DNA of 64,000 bases from Taishania pollutisoli. Its GTDB lineage: Bacteria > Bacteroidota > Bacteroidia > Flavobacteriales_D > Crocinitomicaceae. Position 1 is the first letter of the stretch; the number at the start of each line of letters is the position of its first letter. The notes beneath the pieces were generated by a model that saw only the letters and a program-made list of their open reading frames with translations, had not been told where the DNA came from and ran no database searches. Where the stretch lies: NCBI RefSeq assembly GCF_014518315.1, contig NZ_JACVEL010000003.1, positions 124,001-188,000 of the forward strand, read 5' to 3'. Of the stretch, positions 1 to 9,633 are shown piece by piece. The position numbers and the translations under genes are program-made.

Positions 1-207
1 GAGCATTTTTTTTGTCGCGGGTTGAATGGTTGTAACCCAAATAAAATTCCATACATTTAAGCACAAGTATGCACTTCATTCTTCCTTAATCAACTGCTAA
101 TAAATATGCTGGCAATTGATTATATAAAAAACCGTAAGTGTTATGAATCCTATTTTTAGAACAAAAACTTCATCGATGGTTCGCTGTCTGATAAAAATTA
201 TTTCCAC

Positions 208-2118
208 ATGAATTTTTCTAAACTCATTGCGTTACTCTTGTTTTGTTTCGTCTGCTTTATCTCCAAAGGACATGAAATAGATCAGTTACTTCAAAAAATA
301 CCGCACACATCCGTTGAAAAAGAGAAGATAGAATTGTGGGAACAAGTCATTAACCTCAGTATCTGGCAGAAATCAGAAAAAGAAACCAAAGCATACATTG
401 ACCGGCTTGATCAATACAGCCGGGAACGAAACAATGCGTATGGCGTTGCTACTGCCGATTTATTGTATGCAAAATACTATGAACGGCAGCAAGAGATGGA
501 TAAAGCAACGGAATATGCGGATAAGGCATACACCTATTTTCTCCGTCACAACAATCAGTTGGGAATGTGTAAGTCGTTGCGTCAAAAAGGATTCAATGCA
601 TTTAAAGTCAGCAACATTGAACAGGCAACTGAATTTGCTTATCGCTCATTGGATCTGAGTGTTTCCATCAACAACAAGCTCCAGGAAGGCTTGTGTCTGA
701 GTCAGGTCGGTCTGTTTGTTTTTGGTTCACAACCTGAAGAAGGTATAAAATTGCATAAACAAGGGTTTGAATTGTTAATAAAAATCGGTGCAAAAAGGGA
801 AGCCTCTATCACAGCAATTACACTCTCCACACTTTATCTGAATAGTGGTGATGACGTCAAAAGTCAGCATTACATTGATACATTTTTTATACTTCAGCAA
901 TCGTTCAACGACGTAGGATTACTGGCAGAAGGAAAAGCAAATGCGGCTATTCTTGCGTTAACTCTTGGAAGTCCAAATCAGGCAGAACGACTGTTGGAAG
1001 AAAGTGGTGCTTACTTTTCACAAATTGACAGTGAGGTCATCCAGGCAAAATATTTACGGATAAAAAGTGTTTTCTACCGGGAAAGTAACCGGTACCCGCA
1101 GGCAATAGAGGCAGCAAATAAAGCATTGACACTTCTTGAATCCAGGCAAGGGCTGGACAATGAAAAAGGAATGTTACACTACTCTCTTTTTGTTTGTTAC
1201 AAAGCATTAAGACAATATGAGCAGGCAATTTCAGCTTATGAGCAGGCTGTTAATCACGAGTTTGCGATGTACGATGAGCGGACGCAGCTGGGAATCGCCG
1301 ACATGAAAGAAAAGTATGAAACAGAAAAGAAAGAACTCGAAAATAAACAACTGAAAAAAGCAAATGAGGTCAGTCAACTGAAATTAAAAAACAACCAATA
1401 CCTCTTGATTGGTTTACTGTTACTTTCACTATTTATCGGGATCGTTTCGTTGCTTATTTTCCGAAACAGTAAAGTAAGGGCACGGGAAAAGAACCTCCAG
1501 TTACAACAAAAATTACTCCGCTCCCAGATGAATCCGCACTTTATGTTCAATGCCCTTTCATCCATTCAGCATTATATGTACGCCAATGACAGTGACAAAG
1601 CAGGAGATTTTCTTTCTTCTTTCGCCCGCCTGTCGAGAGGAATCCTGGACCATTCACAGGTGGAAGCAATACCGCTGGAAAAAGAGATTCAGTGGTTGAA
1701 TGACTATGTAAAACTGCAACAGCTTCGTTTTGAAAATGAAGTTGAATTTACCCTCCACATTGATGAAAACATTGATTTGTTCAGTACGTTGGTTCCTCCT
1801 ATGTTGGTACAGCCATTTGTAGAAAATGCGTTTGAACATGGATTCAGGAACCTCAACCACACCGGTGTTTTAACAATTGACTATACAAAAGAAGGCCAGC
1901 GCATTATCATCCGGATTCAGGACAATGGCCGGGGATTCTCTCAGCAACAAATAACCGAACAGGACGGTTCTCATGTTTCACAAGCCATGCGGATTACCCG
2001 GGAGCGACTGACTTTATTAAACAAAGGAAAAAGTAACAAAGTCCAGATTACCGTTGAATCACAACCTGAACAAGGAACAACTATTTCGTTTAGCATTCCC
2101 CTTATCACACTAAAATAG
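208..2118 (+). CDS. TPR-containing LytS-type sensor histidine kinase
   Basis: Sensor kinase of a two-component system. Residues 1-21 look like a signal peptide, so the helical tetratricopeptide-like region (about 25-350) should be periplasmic. A coiled stretch (about 355-395) leads to one transmembrane helix (about 396-417, rich in Leu and Ile). The cytoplasmic part is a His_kinase domain of the LytS/YehU type: the motif QMNPHFMFNALSSIQHY places the phospho-acceptor at His444, and an HATPase domain follows with PPMLVQPFVENAFEHGF and DNGRGFS. It ends 8 bp before a LytTR response regulator on the same strand, its obvious partner. TPR kinases of this layout are common in Bacteroidota; the signal sensed is unknown. 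Confidence 0.93.
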   Translation: MNFSKLIALLLFCFVCFISKGHEIDQLLQKIPHTSVEKEKIELWEQVINLSIWQKSEKETKAYIDRLDQYSRERNNAYGVATADLLYAKYYERQQEMDKATEYADKAYTYFLRHNNQLGMCKSLRQKGFNAFKVSNIEQATEFAYRSLDLSVSINNKLQEGLCLSQVGLFVFGSQPEEGIKLHKQGFELLIKIGAKREASITAITLSTLYLNSGDDVKSQHYIDTFFILQQSFNDVGLLAEGKANAAILALTLGSPNQAERLLEESGAYFSQIDSEVIQAKYLRIKSVFYRESNRYPQAIEAANKALTLLESRQGLDNEKGMLHYSLFVCYKALRQYEQAISAYEQAVNHEFAMYDERTQLGIADMKEKYETEKKELENKQLKKANEVSQLKLKNNQYLLIGLLLLSLFIGIVSLLIFRNSKVRAREKNLQLQQKLLRSQMNPHFMFNALSSIQHYMYANDSDKAGDFLSSFARLSRGILDHSQVEAIPLEKEIQWLNDYVKLQQLRFENEVEFTLHIDENIDLFSTLVPPMLVQPFVENAFEHGFRNLNHTGVLTIDYTKEGQRIIIRIQDNGRGFSQQQITEQDGSHVSQAMRITRERLTLLNKGKSNKVQITVESQPEQGTTISFSIPLITLK

Positions 2119-2126
2119 CACGCACC

Positions 2127-2870
2127 ATGGACATACTGATTGTTGACGATGAAAAAAACTCACGCGGAACCATCAAAAAAATGTTGGAGCGAATGGAGTT
2201 TGACAACCTTAGCCTGAGAGAAGCCGAAAGTGTTGCAACTGCGGGGGCAAGTATCAGAGCACAAAAACCGGACTTAATCCTGCTGGATATTCAGCTAAAG
2301 GATGGAAACGGATTCGAGGTACTCCGCGACATGGTGTACACAGACATTCCCGTTATTTTTATCACCGCTTATGAGGAATTTGCTGTGAAGGCATTTAAGT
2401 TTTCGGCGTTGGATTACCTGTTGAAACCGATTATGTTCGATGAATTTTCAGCAGCGGTAAAACGGGCCGGAAAAAGAATTGAACGGGAAAAGATCGCAGA
2501 CAGAATGGATCTATTCATGCAGCATTTTCGAGTGGAACAACCCAGTGCCACTATTGCATTAAAAACAACCGAAAGCATCCACATCGTACCCATTGACGAT
2601 ATTTTGTACTGTGAAGCAAGCGGATCATACACCAAATTTTATCTCAAGGACCAGCAAAAAATAATGGTTTCCAAAACCTTGTCTGATTACGAAGAACTGA
2701 TCAACCGATCGTACTTTTTACGTGTCCACCAAAGCTTTTTAGTTAACATGAAACATGCGATTCGCTACGAAAGAGGTGAAAACGGTGTATTGGTCAATAG
2801 CAATGGGGATAAGATTCCGGTTTCTTCCCGACGAAAAGAATTGGTGTTAAATTACATTCAGAACATGTAA
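2127..2870 (+). CDS. LytTR-family response regulator
   Basis: DNA-binding response regulator of 247 residues. The N-terminal receiver domain (about 1-120) has the acidic pair D7/D8, the phospho-acceptor D54 in LLDIQL, and a conserved Lys in LLKPI. The C-terminal LytTR domain (about 145-245) contains the typical YCEASGSYTKFYL and FLRVHQSFLVNM stretches. It starts 8 bp after the LytS-type kinase gene, so the two are very likely cotranscribed and act as one phosphorelay. Target genes cannot be read from the window. A strong hairpin terminator lies 165 bp downstream. Confidence 0.95.
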   Translation: MDILIVDDEKNSRGTIKKMLERMEFDNLSLREAESVATAGASIRAQKPDLILLDIQLKDGNGFEVLRDMVYTDIPVIFITAYEEFAVKAFKFSALDYLLKPIMFDEFSAAVKRAGKRIEREKIADRMDLFMQHFRVEQPSATIALKTTESIHIVPIDDILYCEASGSYTKFYLKDQQKIMVSKTLSDYEELINRSYFLRVHQSFLVNMKHAIRYERGENGVLVNSNGDKIPVSSRRKELVLNYIQNM

Positions 2871-2971
2871 AAAACAAATGCTAATTTTTCGGTTATAAAA
2901 TAAAGACAGACACTTATTAATTATTCACCGACGAATCTCCTCACCTGTTCCTGTGCATGGAAAGAAGATAC

Positions 2972-2979
2972 TATCTTCG
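2972..2979 (+). promoter_or_regulatory. Candidate -7 promoter element (TATCTTCG)
   Basis: TATCTTCG is close to the Bacteroidota -7 consensus TAnnTTTG, and the same octamer precedes gldA. It is followed about 55 bp later by a strong terminator, with no convincing gene between. The match to the -33 TTTG element is poor. Confidence 0.35.
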
Positions 2980-2985
2980 CCACCG

Positions 2986-3066
2986 ATTCACAAGGAAAAG
3001 GAAATTATAAACTACAACTACACAGATGAAATAAGGGCAGCTTGTTAAGCTGCCCTGTTGTTGTTT
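2986..3066 (+). ncRNA. Candidate short transcript (about 80 nt) ending in a strong terminator
   Basis: Inferred transcript from the TATCTTCG promoter-like element to the hairpin at 3034-3056. Between the two lie about 50 unstructured bases and no plausible reading frame beyond a 17-codon basic peptide that would have to start inside the promoter. No known RNA family is recognised. The alternative is that this is simply the 3' end of the upstream two-component operon. Confidence 0.25.
3034..3066 (+). terminator. Intrinsic terminator
   Basis: A perfect 10-bp stem (AGGGCAGCTT at 3034-3043 with AAGCTGCCCT at 3047-3056) and a 3-base loop are followed by GTTGTTGTTT. It would terminate the kinase/regulator operon or a short transcript starting near 2986. 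Confidence 0.8.
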
Positions 3067-3201
3067 AATCATTCCGCTAAATCGTATTCGTTTTCTTTTA
3101 CATCGCCCGTCATTCTGAAAGAAATAACGTAAGATTGTTAATCTTCGGTTATCAAATTGTTCACCAAAAACAAAATCATTATTTTTGAGAAAACATTTTG
3201 C

Positions 3202-4080
3202 ATGAAAATCTCATTGGTTGTTTCCCTGGTTGCGCTCGTACTGATTTCTGCCTGTGGTTTGCAGTATACTCCTACAGAAACCCGGGAAGACCTTTCCCAG
3301 AAACGAAAAAATGCCGTCAGCCAATACATTCGTGATTCTTACAAAGATTCCAGTGTTGTGTATCAATCACTGGTTTTTGCTCCTTCAACATTGATCAAGC
3401 CTTACCACCACCGACTATTGGATTCACTGTATGAAATCAAGTTTGAAAATGAGCAGTCGGGAAGGTTTGACAAAGACCTGGAAGAAAAAATCAACAACCA
3501 GAAAAATGTGATTGCCAACAGCAAGGAAAAAATTGCATACATTGAACACCACGTATACAGTATTCAAACGCAAGGAACCTCTAATGTTTATTATGCGGAT
3601 GTAAATTTCGGAACCAGTGATACGGTAACGGGATTTACCATTACACAATCCTACGAATTCCCGTCGGATCTGCTCCGGATTTTTAAATCCTACATCACCC
3701 GGGAATCGATTCTCTATCCGAATTATGGTCCGACCGAGGAAGAGAATGAATTTTATACGTTTTTTGATGAGGAAATGTCCCGACGACCTTCGTACGAACA
3801 AAATGAATTTTTGACGCACATGCTCAATACCTTTCTCATTGCGCGAACCATCCGTTCACTGGAAACAAAAAAGATCCTGGAACAGTTTGCTGTTATCCAG
3901 GTGGAAAACCGCAAATATGATCCCTTGCTGGATGTCATTCACAGCGTCAACGGTGTATGGGAAAACGATGAATTGTTGAAATACGAGGTTAGCTTTACCA
4001 CACCGAAAGGAACTTTTATGGCAGAGTTTAATCCTTACTTTGAACCGATTTCTGTCAAAGGAGCGGCTGCTTCTAATTGA
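3202..4080 (+). CDS. Putative lipoprotein of unknown function
   Basis: A 292-residue protein. The ATG at 3202 is preferred over an upstream in-frame ATG at 3157, because from 3202 it begins with a clean lipoprotein signal peptide, MKISLVVSLVALVLISAC, whose lipobox ends in Cys18. The mature protein is charged, with predicted mixed alpha/beta content, a coiled stretch near residues 85-110 (KDLEEKINNQKN) and a C-terminal part that may form a small beta domain. I recognise no family. It lies alone between a terminator and a convergent gene 51 bp away. Confidence 0.8.
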   Translation: MKISLVVSLVALVLISACGLQYTPTETREDLSQKRKNAVSQYIRDSYKDSSVVYQSLVFAPSTLIKPYHHRLLDSLYEIKFENEQSGRFDKDLEEKINNQKNVIANSKEKIAYIEHHVYSIQTQGTSNVYYADVNFGTSDTVTGFTITQSYEFPSDLLRIFKSYITRESILYPNYGPTEEENEFYTFFDEEMSRRPSYEQNEFLTHMLNTFLIARTIRSLETKKILEQFAVIQVENRKYDPLLDVIHSVNGVWENDELLKYEVSFTTPKGTFMAEFNPYFEPISVKGAAASN

Positions 4081-4131
4081 TTTGAATTGTGCCGGGGACA
4101 AGTATCCAGGATTCTTACCCCCGATCACGAA

Positions 4132-6351
4132 TTAATAAGACATTTTCTTCAGGGTTGTGCCATCGGAATAAATGTAAATTTTCAATCCTTTATAGGATTC
4201 ATTTACCGTTTGCCCCATATTATTTACAATCTTTAATAGCGTTTTCCCGCTGCCATCTTCTGCATTATTGATGTAAATAATTTGTGATTTTTCTTCATTT
4301 CCGTCGTAATCTACAGAAATAACCTGGTAATAATTCTGGACATACCTGTAATTTTTGTCCGTTACCTCGTATTTTTTATCTGACTCAAACACCCCTTCGC
4401 TGGGAATCGTTTTTACTGTTGTCCAATCTGTTCCGTTTGTACTTCTGTTTAGAACATAATGTGACACGTTCATTTCATGGTCTACTTCCCAATACAATTT
4501 ATTTTCTTCATTTTTATTCTCCCCTGTAAATTGTAATATATCACCTAATACAACAATATTGCAGTTTGTTGCAGCTGATCCACCTGTTTGTGAGAAGCTG
4601 ATATACCCCGGATCTCCATCATAGTTTGTAATCATAACAACATAGGTGTTTCCTGCTGCTGCTGCAGGAGGAGTTGTTACCCCGATACAGCCTGTATTGC
4701 TCAAATAGCTTCCTCCCTGAACCCCTAGCCCAACAGTTTCAGTAGCAGATGCTGAATAACCTGATTGGATTGGTGCTGTTCCCGCTTCAATTGAATTACA
4801 AGCTGCAGTAGGGCTTGTAAACGGTCCCCACATCGTAAAATCCACATCAATACCTGTTCCGTTAACATCTTCCTGGGAAATAGTCAGTTGCAGGTTTCCA
4901 CTTGTTTGAATTTCCATGTAATACCACACCGGGTTATATGTTGATGTCACACAACCATAATTTGGTCCTGTTTGTGCCGATGTAACACCTGTTATATTCG
5001 GGAATAAGATCGAAGCATCTGTGCAAAACGGTTCCGCATCATCACAAACCTGCCCTCCGGGTTGAGCAATATCAGGCGCTTGCATACAGGATCGTGAAAT
5101 GGTAAACGGACCAGTATTCGTCGATGTTCCACTTGTACTATAATAGGTTACGTATACATAATAGGATGTGCCGGAAACAGTAATGAATGTATATGTCTCC
5201 GTTCCGCCGGTTCCGTCATCATCTTTACATATAACATTCGTAAGCGCACCACACGAACCTGAATAAATAATCAATTCATGATCCCAACCAGTTGCCGGAA
5301 CCGTTATTGTCGTCTGTTGACCATCTCCCGTAAATTGATACCACACACCATATCGGCTTGCACATCCGGCCGGGTCAACAGGGCCCTGTACCGCAAAATT
5401 GGTCGTTCCTGATAAATTACTCGTTCCGCATGGTAAGCTCGTCGCATCTGCACACGCATCATTGGCCGGTGGTATTACCGGCACACAGGTTCTGGAAATG
5501 GTAAAAGGACCGGTATCTGTTGATGCCCCACTTGTGCTGTAGTGGCCCACATATACATAATAAGTAGTACCGTTAACCGTTACAAACGTATAGGATTCTA
5601 CTGCTCCCGAAGAGCCTCCGTCCCTGCAAACAATATTTGTAAGTGAACCGCACGAACCCGAATATACAACCAACTCCGGATCCCATCCTGTTGGTGTCAC
5701 CGAAATCGTTGTTTGCTGGCCATCTCCGGTAAACCGGTACCAGACACCATACCGACTTGCACACCCGGCCGGGTCAACAGGGCCCTGTACCGCAAAATTA
5801 GTTGTCCCTGATAAATTGGATGTTCCACACGGTAAACTAACCGCATCTGCACATGCATCATTCGGTGGTACTGTTATTGCCAAACAGGTTCTGGAAATGG
5901 TAAAAGGACCAGTATCTGACGCATTCCCATTTGTATTCATGTACGCAATATATATCAAATAGTTTGTACCGTTAACCGTTGTGAACGTGTACGTTTCTGT
6001 TCCTCCTGACCCGTTATTATCCCTGCAAACAATATTTGTAAGTGAACCACAAGCTCCTGAATAGATAACCATTTCATGATCCCATCCGCTCGCTGTTGAT
6101 GAGATTGTTGTTTGCTGGCCATCTCCGGTAAACCGGTACCAAACACCCCGGCGACTTGCACACCCGGCCGGATCCGCAGGACTTTGGGCTGCCGATACAG
6201 TTGTACCTGCTAAATTAGTTGTGCCACATGCTAATGTTGTGGCATTTGCACATGCATCATTTGCCGGTTGGGCAATGACGGTTGTTTGTACCAGACAAAC
6301 CAGAGAACAAAAAAGCAGTCTCGTTTTTTTGAACTTCGTTCCTTGTTTCAT
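4132..6351 (-). CDS. Secreted three-repeat protein with T9SS C-terminal signal
   Basis: A 739-residue exported protein. After a signal peptide (cleavage near AQPAND, residues 27-29) there are three copies of a roughly 133-residue domain starting near residues 31, 164 and 297. Each contains NDACA, CGT, DPAGCASR, GVWYRFTGDGQQTTI and TGPFTISR. These resemble the pre-peptidase-type beta-sandwich domains of Bacteroidota secreted proteins and have regular Cys pairs. A fourth, different domain (about 430-600) has TMWGPFTSP. The tail has the pattern N-x-x-G-Q-x-V then KGLKIYIYSDGTT, a known variant of the T9SS type A sorting signal. It is probably surface-attached or released, and its ligand is unknown. 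The gene for a 99-residue exported protein lies immediately upstream on the same strand. Confidence 0.88.
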   Translation of the reverse strand: MKQGTKFKKTRLLFCSLVCLVQTTVIAQPANDACANATTLACGTTNLAGTTVSAAQSPADPAGCASRRGVWYRFTGDGQQTTISSTASGWDHEMVIYSGACGSLTNIVCRDNNGSGGTETYTFTTVNGTNYLIYIAYMNTNGNASDTGPFTISRTCLAITVPPNDACADAVSLPCGTSNLSGTTNFAVQGPVDPAGCASRYGVWYRFTGDGQQTTISVTPTGWDPELVVYSGSCGSLTNIVCRDGGSSGAVESYTFVTVNGTTYYVYVGHYSTSGASTDTGPFTISRTCVPVIPPANDACADATSLPCGTSNLSGTTNFAVQGPVDPAGCASRYGVWYQFTGDGQQTTITVPATGWDHELIIYSGSCGALTNVICKDDDGTGGTETYTFITVSGTSYYVYVTYYSTSGTSTNTGPFTISRSCMQAPDIAQPGGQVCDDAEPFCTDASILFPNITGVTSAQTGPNYGCVTSTYNPVWYYMEIQTSGNLQLTISQEDVNGTGIDVDFTMWGPFTSPTAACNSIEAGTAPIQSGYSASATETVGLGVQGGSYLSNTGCIGVTTPPAAAAGNTYVVMITNYDGDPGYISFSQTGGSAATNCNIVVLGDILQFTGENKNEENKLYWEVDHEMNVSHYVLNRSTNGTDWTTVKTIPSEGVFESDKKYEVTDKNYRYVQNYYQVISVDYDGNEEKSQIIYINNAEDGSGKTLLKIVNNMGQTVNESYKGLKIYIYSDGTTLKKMSY

Positions 6352-6385
6352 AAAGTGGTTTTCGTTTGTTTTTGAACTTGCGTTG

Positions 6386-6685
6386 TTATTCCTCCTCCTT
6401 AAAGGATAGAACTGTCAATCCTTTGTCATTAAAATAATCGGATAGTGATTCTTCTGAAACCTGTTGTTTGGTTTCAACTTTGTACGTTTTTGTATCAACG
6501 TAGAATTTAAATCTGACCAGGCTGTTTCCTCCTGAATTAAAAAAGGGATGTACATAGTCCCCCATTACCTCTTTTCCCCTTACTGCATCTTCTACACCTT
6601 CTATTGAAAAGCTATATTTATAGCTTTGCGAAAATGCACTGATACTTATTAAAACCGCAGAAAAAAGGAGTGTTAATTTCTTCAT
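6386..6685 (-). CDS. Small exported protein of unknown function
   Basis: A 99-residue protein with a clear Sec signal peptide (MKKLTLLFSAVLISISAFSQ, cleavage after about residue 20). The mature part of about 79 residues is predicted to be beta-strand then helix, with no cysteines. It ends 34 bp before the start of the large three-repeat T9SS protein on the same strand, so the two may be cotranscribed. I do not recognise the family. Confidence 0.75.
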   Translation of the reverse strand: MKKLTLLFSAVLISISAFSQSYKYSFSIEGVEDAVRGKEVMGDYVHPFFNSGGNSLVRFKFYVDTKTYKVETKQQVSEESLSDYFNDKGLTVLSFKEEE

Positions 6686-6835
6686 AAGCTTCGAGTTATC
6701 GTTTTATTTTGTTATAAAGTTAATCAAATGTTAATATATCAATAAAAATTTAACGAAAATTTCTTTTGGAACAGAATAAACCGCTTATTCAACCACTCAA
6801 CACCGTCATTCAACCATTAATATATTCTTTTTCGC

Positions 6836-6861
6836 TTGTTTATATTGAATCGCTACATTTG
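6836..6861 (+). promoter_or_regulatory. Bacteroidota-type promoter of the barrel/GLPGLI operon
   Basis: TACATTTG at 6854-6861 fits the -7 consensus TAnnTTTG exactly. A TTG at 6836-6838 sits 15 bp upstream, a little closer than usual for the -33 element. The ATG of the barrel gene follows 21 bp after the -7 box. Confidence 0.55.
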
Positions 6862-6882
6862 TTTCGGTAATTTCAACTGAAC

Positions 6883-9633
6883 ATGTTAAACAGACTTTTA
6901 ATTATATGTACGACTTTGTTTTTATCGTACACCTCTTTCGGGCAGGAAATGCGTATTTCCGGTGTGGTCGTTGATACAAATGGTGTCACTCCCCTACCCA
7001 ATTCACTTGCCATGGCGGTTCGTGTAAAGGATTCACTTTTGCTGGGTTTTCAACGAACAGATCAGGACGGAAAATTTGAAATGAACAACCTTCCGATGGA
7101 CACGTTCATGTTAACCATCAGCCATCCAAAATACGATGAGCGTAGTTTTTTCATTATCGGTAATCCTGAAAACCTGGAAATTGACATCCCGCTTATAAAA
7201 ATGCCCAACAAAGCTACCGAGATTGAAGAAATGGTTATTTACGCCTATAAAGATCCTATTTACTTTAAAGGTGACACCCTCGTATATATTGCCGACTCAT
7301 TCAAAGTAGGACCGAATGCCGTTGTGGAAGATTTATTGAAAAGACTTCCCGGAATTGAAGTTGACCAGGATGGAAAAATCAAATCCCAGGGACAGGAAAT
7401 TTCAAAAGTTTTAGTCGACGGGGATGAATTCTTTGGAAGCGACCCGACCATTGCCACTAAAAACTTAGGTGCCAATGCCATTGAAACGGTGGAAGTATAT
7501 GAGAAAACAGATGTCGGGCAATTTGGAAGTGAAGATAAAATAAAAGTACTCGACCTGAAACTGAAAGACGATGCCAAGAAAGGGTATTTCGGAAAAGCAT
7601 CCGCAGCCTCCGATTTCGGACTCGCCAATATAAAACGTCCGTATTACGAAGGAGAATTACTCTTCAACCGGTTCAACAGTACACAAAAGTTGTCCGTATT
7701 TGCGTTGGGAACAAACACCCCCCGGTCCAATTTCGGATGGGGAGACGCCAACCGGTTCGGACTCGACAATGAATCAACTGACGGCAATCCGTTTAACCCG
7801 TTTGAAAACAATTCTGCCAACGGGATTCCAAGAACATTGAAAGCCGGAATCTATTTCTCCGACAAAATCGGTAAAAAGAAAAATACGAAAATCGGTTTCA
7901 ACTATACGTATTATAACACGGAACTGCAAACGTATTCCGGAAGCCGGACAAAATTCTTTTTGACAGATACCACTTACTTTACGGATGATTCAACCAACAA
8001 TCTTTCGCGAAATGAAAGTCACACGATTAATTTCTCATTGGATTCTCAACTGGATTCACTCACCAATTTAGTTGTACGTCCAACATTTCGCTTTGACAAA
8101 GGATTTACAGACAACAATACCCTGACGAGCTATCTGGGAGAGGACAGTATTCCTTCGTTGCAGTCATTCGCCAATACAAAAAACAAATCTACAGGAATTG
8201 ACGGTGAACTGACCATGAGTCTGACACGAAAATTCATGAAGCCGAGACGCGAAGTAAAAGTGGATTATTACTTTAATTATGTCGATAACAAAACTGCTGG
8301 AAATCTGTTGACTCGTACAACCATTCCTGCCATTCCAATGTTGAACGACACGGTCGATCAGTCGAAAGGAAACCTGAATACAGAGATGACTAACAACTTC
8401 TTTGCATCCTATACCGAACCATTGGGGGAACTGTTCAAAGGAACGATCATGTACAACTACAAAATTGAAAATTTTGACCAGGATAAATCCACATACGATT
8501 TTGCCAATGGAACGTATTCGGAGTACCGCGCTGATTTATCCAACATTTTTGAAACCAACAGAAATGAGCACAAAGCAGGATTGAAATTCCAGTTTGACAA
8601 AACCAAGCACATGGCATTCATTCGTGCAGATGTGAGAAATGTGGATATTGCCAACATCAATATGGTCAACAATAACAGCATTCACCAAAACATCACCAAC
8701 ATTTTACCAAGTGCCCGTTACCAGTTCAGGCCGAGCATGAGCAAACAATTCCAGGTAACATACAATACCTATTCCAACCAGCCTGCCATCAATGATTTGC
8801 AACCGGTACAGGACAACTCCAATCCGAACAGGTTAAAAATCGGTAACCCGGACCTGGTTCCAAACTACGGACACAGCCTGAATGCCTGGTTCAATTCCTG
8901 GAACCCGATGAAAGGAAGTTTTATCTGGGCAGGAACAAATTTATACCTGGATAACAATGCATTTGCAAGCTCAACCACGTATGACCAATTCGGACGGATG
9001 GTGACACAAACAGTCAATGTGGACGGAAACTTCTACGGAAGCGTATATGGGGGTGCAGGGATTCCGCTGAAAGGAAAAACAATCCAGGTACATCCGAACA
9101 TTATTGCGGGATACAACCACTACTCCAATTTCATTAACAACGAGAAAAACATAACGGATAACATCAACATCGGAGGGGGTGGAGAATTCCGTTTCTTCTG
9201 GGATTCACTGGAGTTTAACATCGGAGGGCGTTACGACTGGAACAGTCCGAAGAGTTCTTTGAGCACCGCGTCCAATACCCCTTATGGTGTTCAGGTCTAC
9301 AACGGACGCATTACCTGGCGAATGCCATTAGGGTTTATTATTAAATCCGACTTCCGATACACCATCAACGGTCAGCTGGCAGATGGATACAACCTGAGTT
9401 ATTTCATCTGGAATGCTGAGATCGGAAAAACATTCCTGAAAACGGAAAACCTGTTGTTGTCCGTCATCGGAAATGACATTCTGAATCAAAATGTGAACGC
9501 AGGACGTACCGTAACCGGAAACATGGTTGTTGACAACAGAACACAAGTAATTACACGTTATTTCTTATTGAAACTGACGTATCGATTTAACAATAATAAG
9601 ACACGAGAAGATGAACCGAAATTCCCTTTCTAA
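6883..9633 (+). CDS. Outer-membrane beta-barrel protein with carboxypeptidase-like plug domain
   Basis: A 916-residue outer-membrane protein. It has a signal peptide (cleavage near SFGQ, residue 21), a carboxypeptidase-regulatory-like domain (about 24-110, ISGVVVDTNG) and a plug-like region (about 135-215, VEDLLKRLPGIEVDQDG and VLVDGDEFFGSD). A long barrel with alternating aromatic and polar strands follows to the end, closing with YRFNNNKTREDEPKFPF. This matches the TonB-receptor-like family often encoded beside GLPGLI proteins. It shares 23 bp with the GLPGLI gene downstream, so the two are translationally linked. The substrate is unknown; metal or peptide handling is only a guess. Confidence 0.9.
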   Translation: MLNRLLIICTTLFLSYTSFGQEMRISGVVVDTNGVTPLPNSLAMAVRVKDSLLLGFQRTDQDGKFEMNNLPMDTFMLTISHPKYDERSFFIIGNPENLEIDIPLIKMPNKATEIEEMVIYAYKDPIYFKGDTLVYIADSFKVGPNAVVEDLLKRLPGIEVDQDGKIKSQGQEISKVLVDGDEFFGSDPTIATKNLGANAIETVEVYEKTDVGQFGSEDKIKVLDLKLKDDAKKGYFGKASAASDFGLANIKRPYYEGELLFNRFNSTQKLSVFALGTNTPRSNFGWGDANRFGLDNESTDGNPFNPFENNSANGIPRTLKAGIYFSDKIGKKKNTKIGFNYTYYNTELQTYSGSRTKFFLTDTTYFTDDSTNNLSRNESHTINFSLDSQLDSLTNLVVRPTFRFDKGFTDNNTLTSYLGEDSIPSLQSFANTKNKSTGIDGELTMSLTRKFMKPRREVKVDYYFNYVDNKTAGNLLTRTTIPAIPMLNDTVDQSKGNLNTEMTNNFFASYTEPLGELFKGTIMYNYKIENFDQDKSTYDFANGTYSEYRADLSNIFETNRNEHKAGLKFQFDKTKHMAFIRADVRNVDIANINMVNNNSIHQNITNILPSARYQFRPSMSKQFQVTYNTYSNQPAINDLQPVQDNSNPNRLKIGNPDLVPNYGHSLNAWFNSWNPMKGSFIWAGTNLYLDNNAFASSTTYDQFGRMVTQTVNVDGNFYGSVYGGAGIPLKGKTIQVHPNIIAGYNHYSNFINNEKNITDNINIGGGGEFRFFWDSLEFNIGGRYDWNSPKSSLSTASNTPYGVQVYNGRITWRMPLGFIIKSDFRYTINGQLADGYNLSYFIWNAEIGKTFLKTENLLLSVIGNDILNQNVNAGRTVTGNMVVDNRTQVITRYFLLKLTYRFNNNKTREDEPKFPF

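Noticed and set aside
2958-3011. A 17-codon basic peptide (MERRYYLRHRFTRKRKL)
   Set aside because: Its start lies within the promoter-like element and there is no ribosome-binding or conservation evidence; random occurrence is likely.
3424-3819. A 131-codon open frame opposite the lipoprotein gene
   Set aside because: The plus-strand frame has a convincing lipoprotein signal; the antisense product is Phe/Arg-rich with no start context.
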